Source of the DNA: Halobacillus litoralis | GTDB taxonomy: Bacteria; Bacillota; Bacilli; Bacillales; Halobacillaceae | Direction of reading: 5' to 3' | Length of the DNA stretch: 64,000 nucleotides | Assembly: GCF_020171725.1 (NCBI RefSeq) | Contig: NZ_JAIVAJ010000001.1 | Location: 620,001 to 684,000 of the forward strand | Shown: in pieces, positions 63,369 through 64,000 of the stretch | How positions within the stretch are numbered: position 1 is the stretch's first letter | Layout: each line of letters starts with the position of its first letter | Notes under the pieces: generated by a model | Told to the model about the DNA's origin: nothing | The model's input: only the letters and a program-made list of their open reading frames with translations | Database searches by the model: none | Program-made: the position numbers and the translations under genes

Positions 63369-63401
63369 TTTGGTTATGTAAAAATAAAGAGGTGGATAAA
63401 A

Positions 63402-64000
63402 TTGCCGAACACATGGACCCATATCTTATTTATCGATGAGCTTTGCACGAGGACAGGTCGACAGGATTTACTTGAAGCCTGCCGCCTCCCCTTGCATATT
63501 GGAGCACAAGGACCGGACCCATTTTTCTATCACCAATTCTGGCCCTTTCTTCCGGAGGGCGAAGGAGAGTCGCTCGGGATGCAGCTGCACACCGAGAACT
63601 GCGGTTGGTTTTTGATGGATCTTATTGAGAAGGGGACGACCAAGAAATCAAAAGAACAGGCGTTTATTCTTGGTTTCGTCAGTCATCACTGTCTGGACCG
63701 AATCACACATCCCTACATTCATTACCATGCAGGTTATGAGGGAAATAAGCATCAAGTGTTGGAAGTGGCCATTGATACGGTCATGATGGAGAGAAAAAGA
63801 GGGCTTAAGACGTGGAGAACCCCGGTACATAAAGAGCTTAAACCACACACCCTTTTAAACAATCTAACAGATATGCTCTCTGAATTGATCGAACGCCACT
63901 ATCCAAACTGGTCAAAAGAAAAAGCAGCGCCCGTCATCCAGCAATCTTACAAACAGATGTACCAGGCTCAGCGAATTTTGTATGATCCATGGAATTGGAA
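63402..64000 (+). CDS. Zinc-dependent phospholipase C family protein, 3'-truncated by window end
   Basis: Start TTG at 63402 seven bases after GAGGTGG; open to the last base, about 199 residues seen. Sequence: MPNTWTHILFIDEL, GAQGPDPFFYHQF, MQLHTENCGW and, most tellingly, AFILGFVSHHCLDRITHPYIHYH, whose His/Asp pattern is the metal-binding core of the Zn_dep_PLPC family. Members are poorly characterised; phospholipase activity is not shown for this group in Bacilli. No signal peptide is visible. It follows a structured leader. Confidence 0.82.
   Translation, partial: MPNTWTHILFIDELCTRTGRQDLLEACRLPLHIGAQGPDPFFYHQFWPFLPEGEGESLGMQLHTENCGWFLMDLIEKGTTKKSKEQAFILGFVSHHCLDRITHPYIHYHAGYEGNKHQVLEVAIDTVMMERKRGLKTWRTPVHKELKPHTLLNNLTDMLSELIERHYPNWSKEKAAPVIQQSYKQMYQAQRILYDPWNW

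Noticed and set aside
63323..63439. 38-codon frame starting ATG at 63323 before the phospholipase C-like gene
   Set aside because: No ribosome-binding site, overlaps the start of the real gene in another frame.

Overview
The window is a chromosomal segment of a low-to-mid GC, endospore-forming Bacillaceae. A gerP spore-coat operon, an alpha/beta small acid-soluble spore protein with a sigma-G promoter, and yhaL mark it as a spore former. The gene order follows the Bacillus subtilis gerP - hlpB - addAB - yhjE - yhjD - comK - lcfB - lplJ - yhfI - yhfH - hemYHE - pbpF - hmoB - yhaA - ecsBA - hit - trpP - yhaH - hpr - yhaI - prsA - yhaL - yhaNO - yhaPQ - yhzD - yhaR - yheAB stretch. A glycine betaine importer (opuA) with two GbsR-type regulators fits a salt-tolerant relative such as the Halobacillus/Thalassobacillus/Pontibacillus group; that genus-level placement is inference.

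Layout. 1-3.3 kb: 3' end of rocD and a three-gene membrane operon (DUF418, DUF2157, GDYXXLXY). 3.4-5.3 kb: complete gerPABCDEF operon. 5.3-5.85 kb: gene-free block with two stem-capped palindromic elements between two copies of one 30-bp hairpin. 5.86-13.3 kb: addB-addA-hlpB recombination/repair operon, without the sbcDC pair found there in B. subtilis. 13.4-16.5 kb: signal peptidase, TVP38 protein, yhjD and a short comK overlapping tail to tail, and a DUF3939-like gene. 16.5-24.5 kb: hairpin-rich intergenic DNA, a coiled-coil protein, lcfB with a consensus FadR operator, a metallophosphoesterase, lplJ, yhfI, yhfH, a TerC gene behind a probable yybP-ykoY (manganese) riboswitch, and a LacI regulator. 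24.8-34.5 kb: hemEHY, pbpF, hmoB, a disulfide-exchange pair, a ferritin-like protein, an M20 amidohydrolase and a GNAT. 34.6-38.4 kb: ecsAB, hit, trpP with a TRAP-type leader, yhaH. 38.5-42.4 kb: opuA operon and divergent GbsR-family gene. 42.6-46.2 kb: hpr, yhaI, DUF3267 gene, small membrane protein, prsA, yhaL. 46.3-53.7 kb: gbsR (in the slot of yhaM), yhaNO, yhaPQ ABC exporter, yhzD. 53.8-57.3 kb: yhaR, tandem 52-bp repeats, yheAB, a 56-residue orphan, a CstR-like repressor. 57.4-61.1 kb: PucR-type regulator, msmX with two cre-like sites, and an IS3-family element sitting inside the loop of a terminator. 61.1-64 kb: zinc-ribbon protein, ssp, fumC, and a 5'-complete but 3'-truncated zinc-dependent phospholipase C family gene behind a structured leader.

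Most protein genes are conserved housekeeping or sporulation genes. The less ordinary content lies in regulation and small-scale structure: the TRAP triplets before trpP, the FadR box, the riboswitch, the opuA operator candidate, a ComK lacking its usual degradation tail, the paired repeat elements at 5.3-5.8 kb, the tandem hairpin repeats at 54.8 kb, and the IS inside a terminator. No rRNA, tRNA or CRISPR array was seen, and no clearly new multi-gene system stood out.
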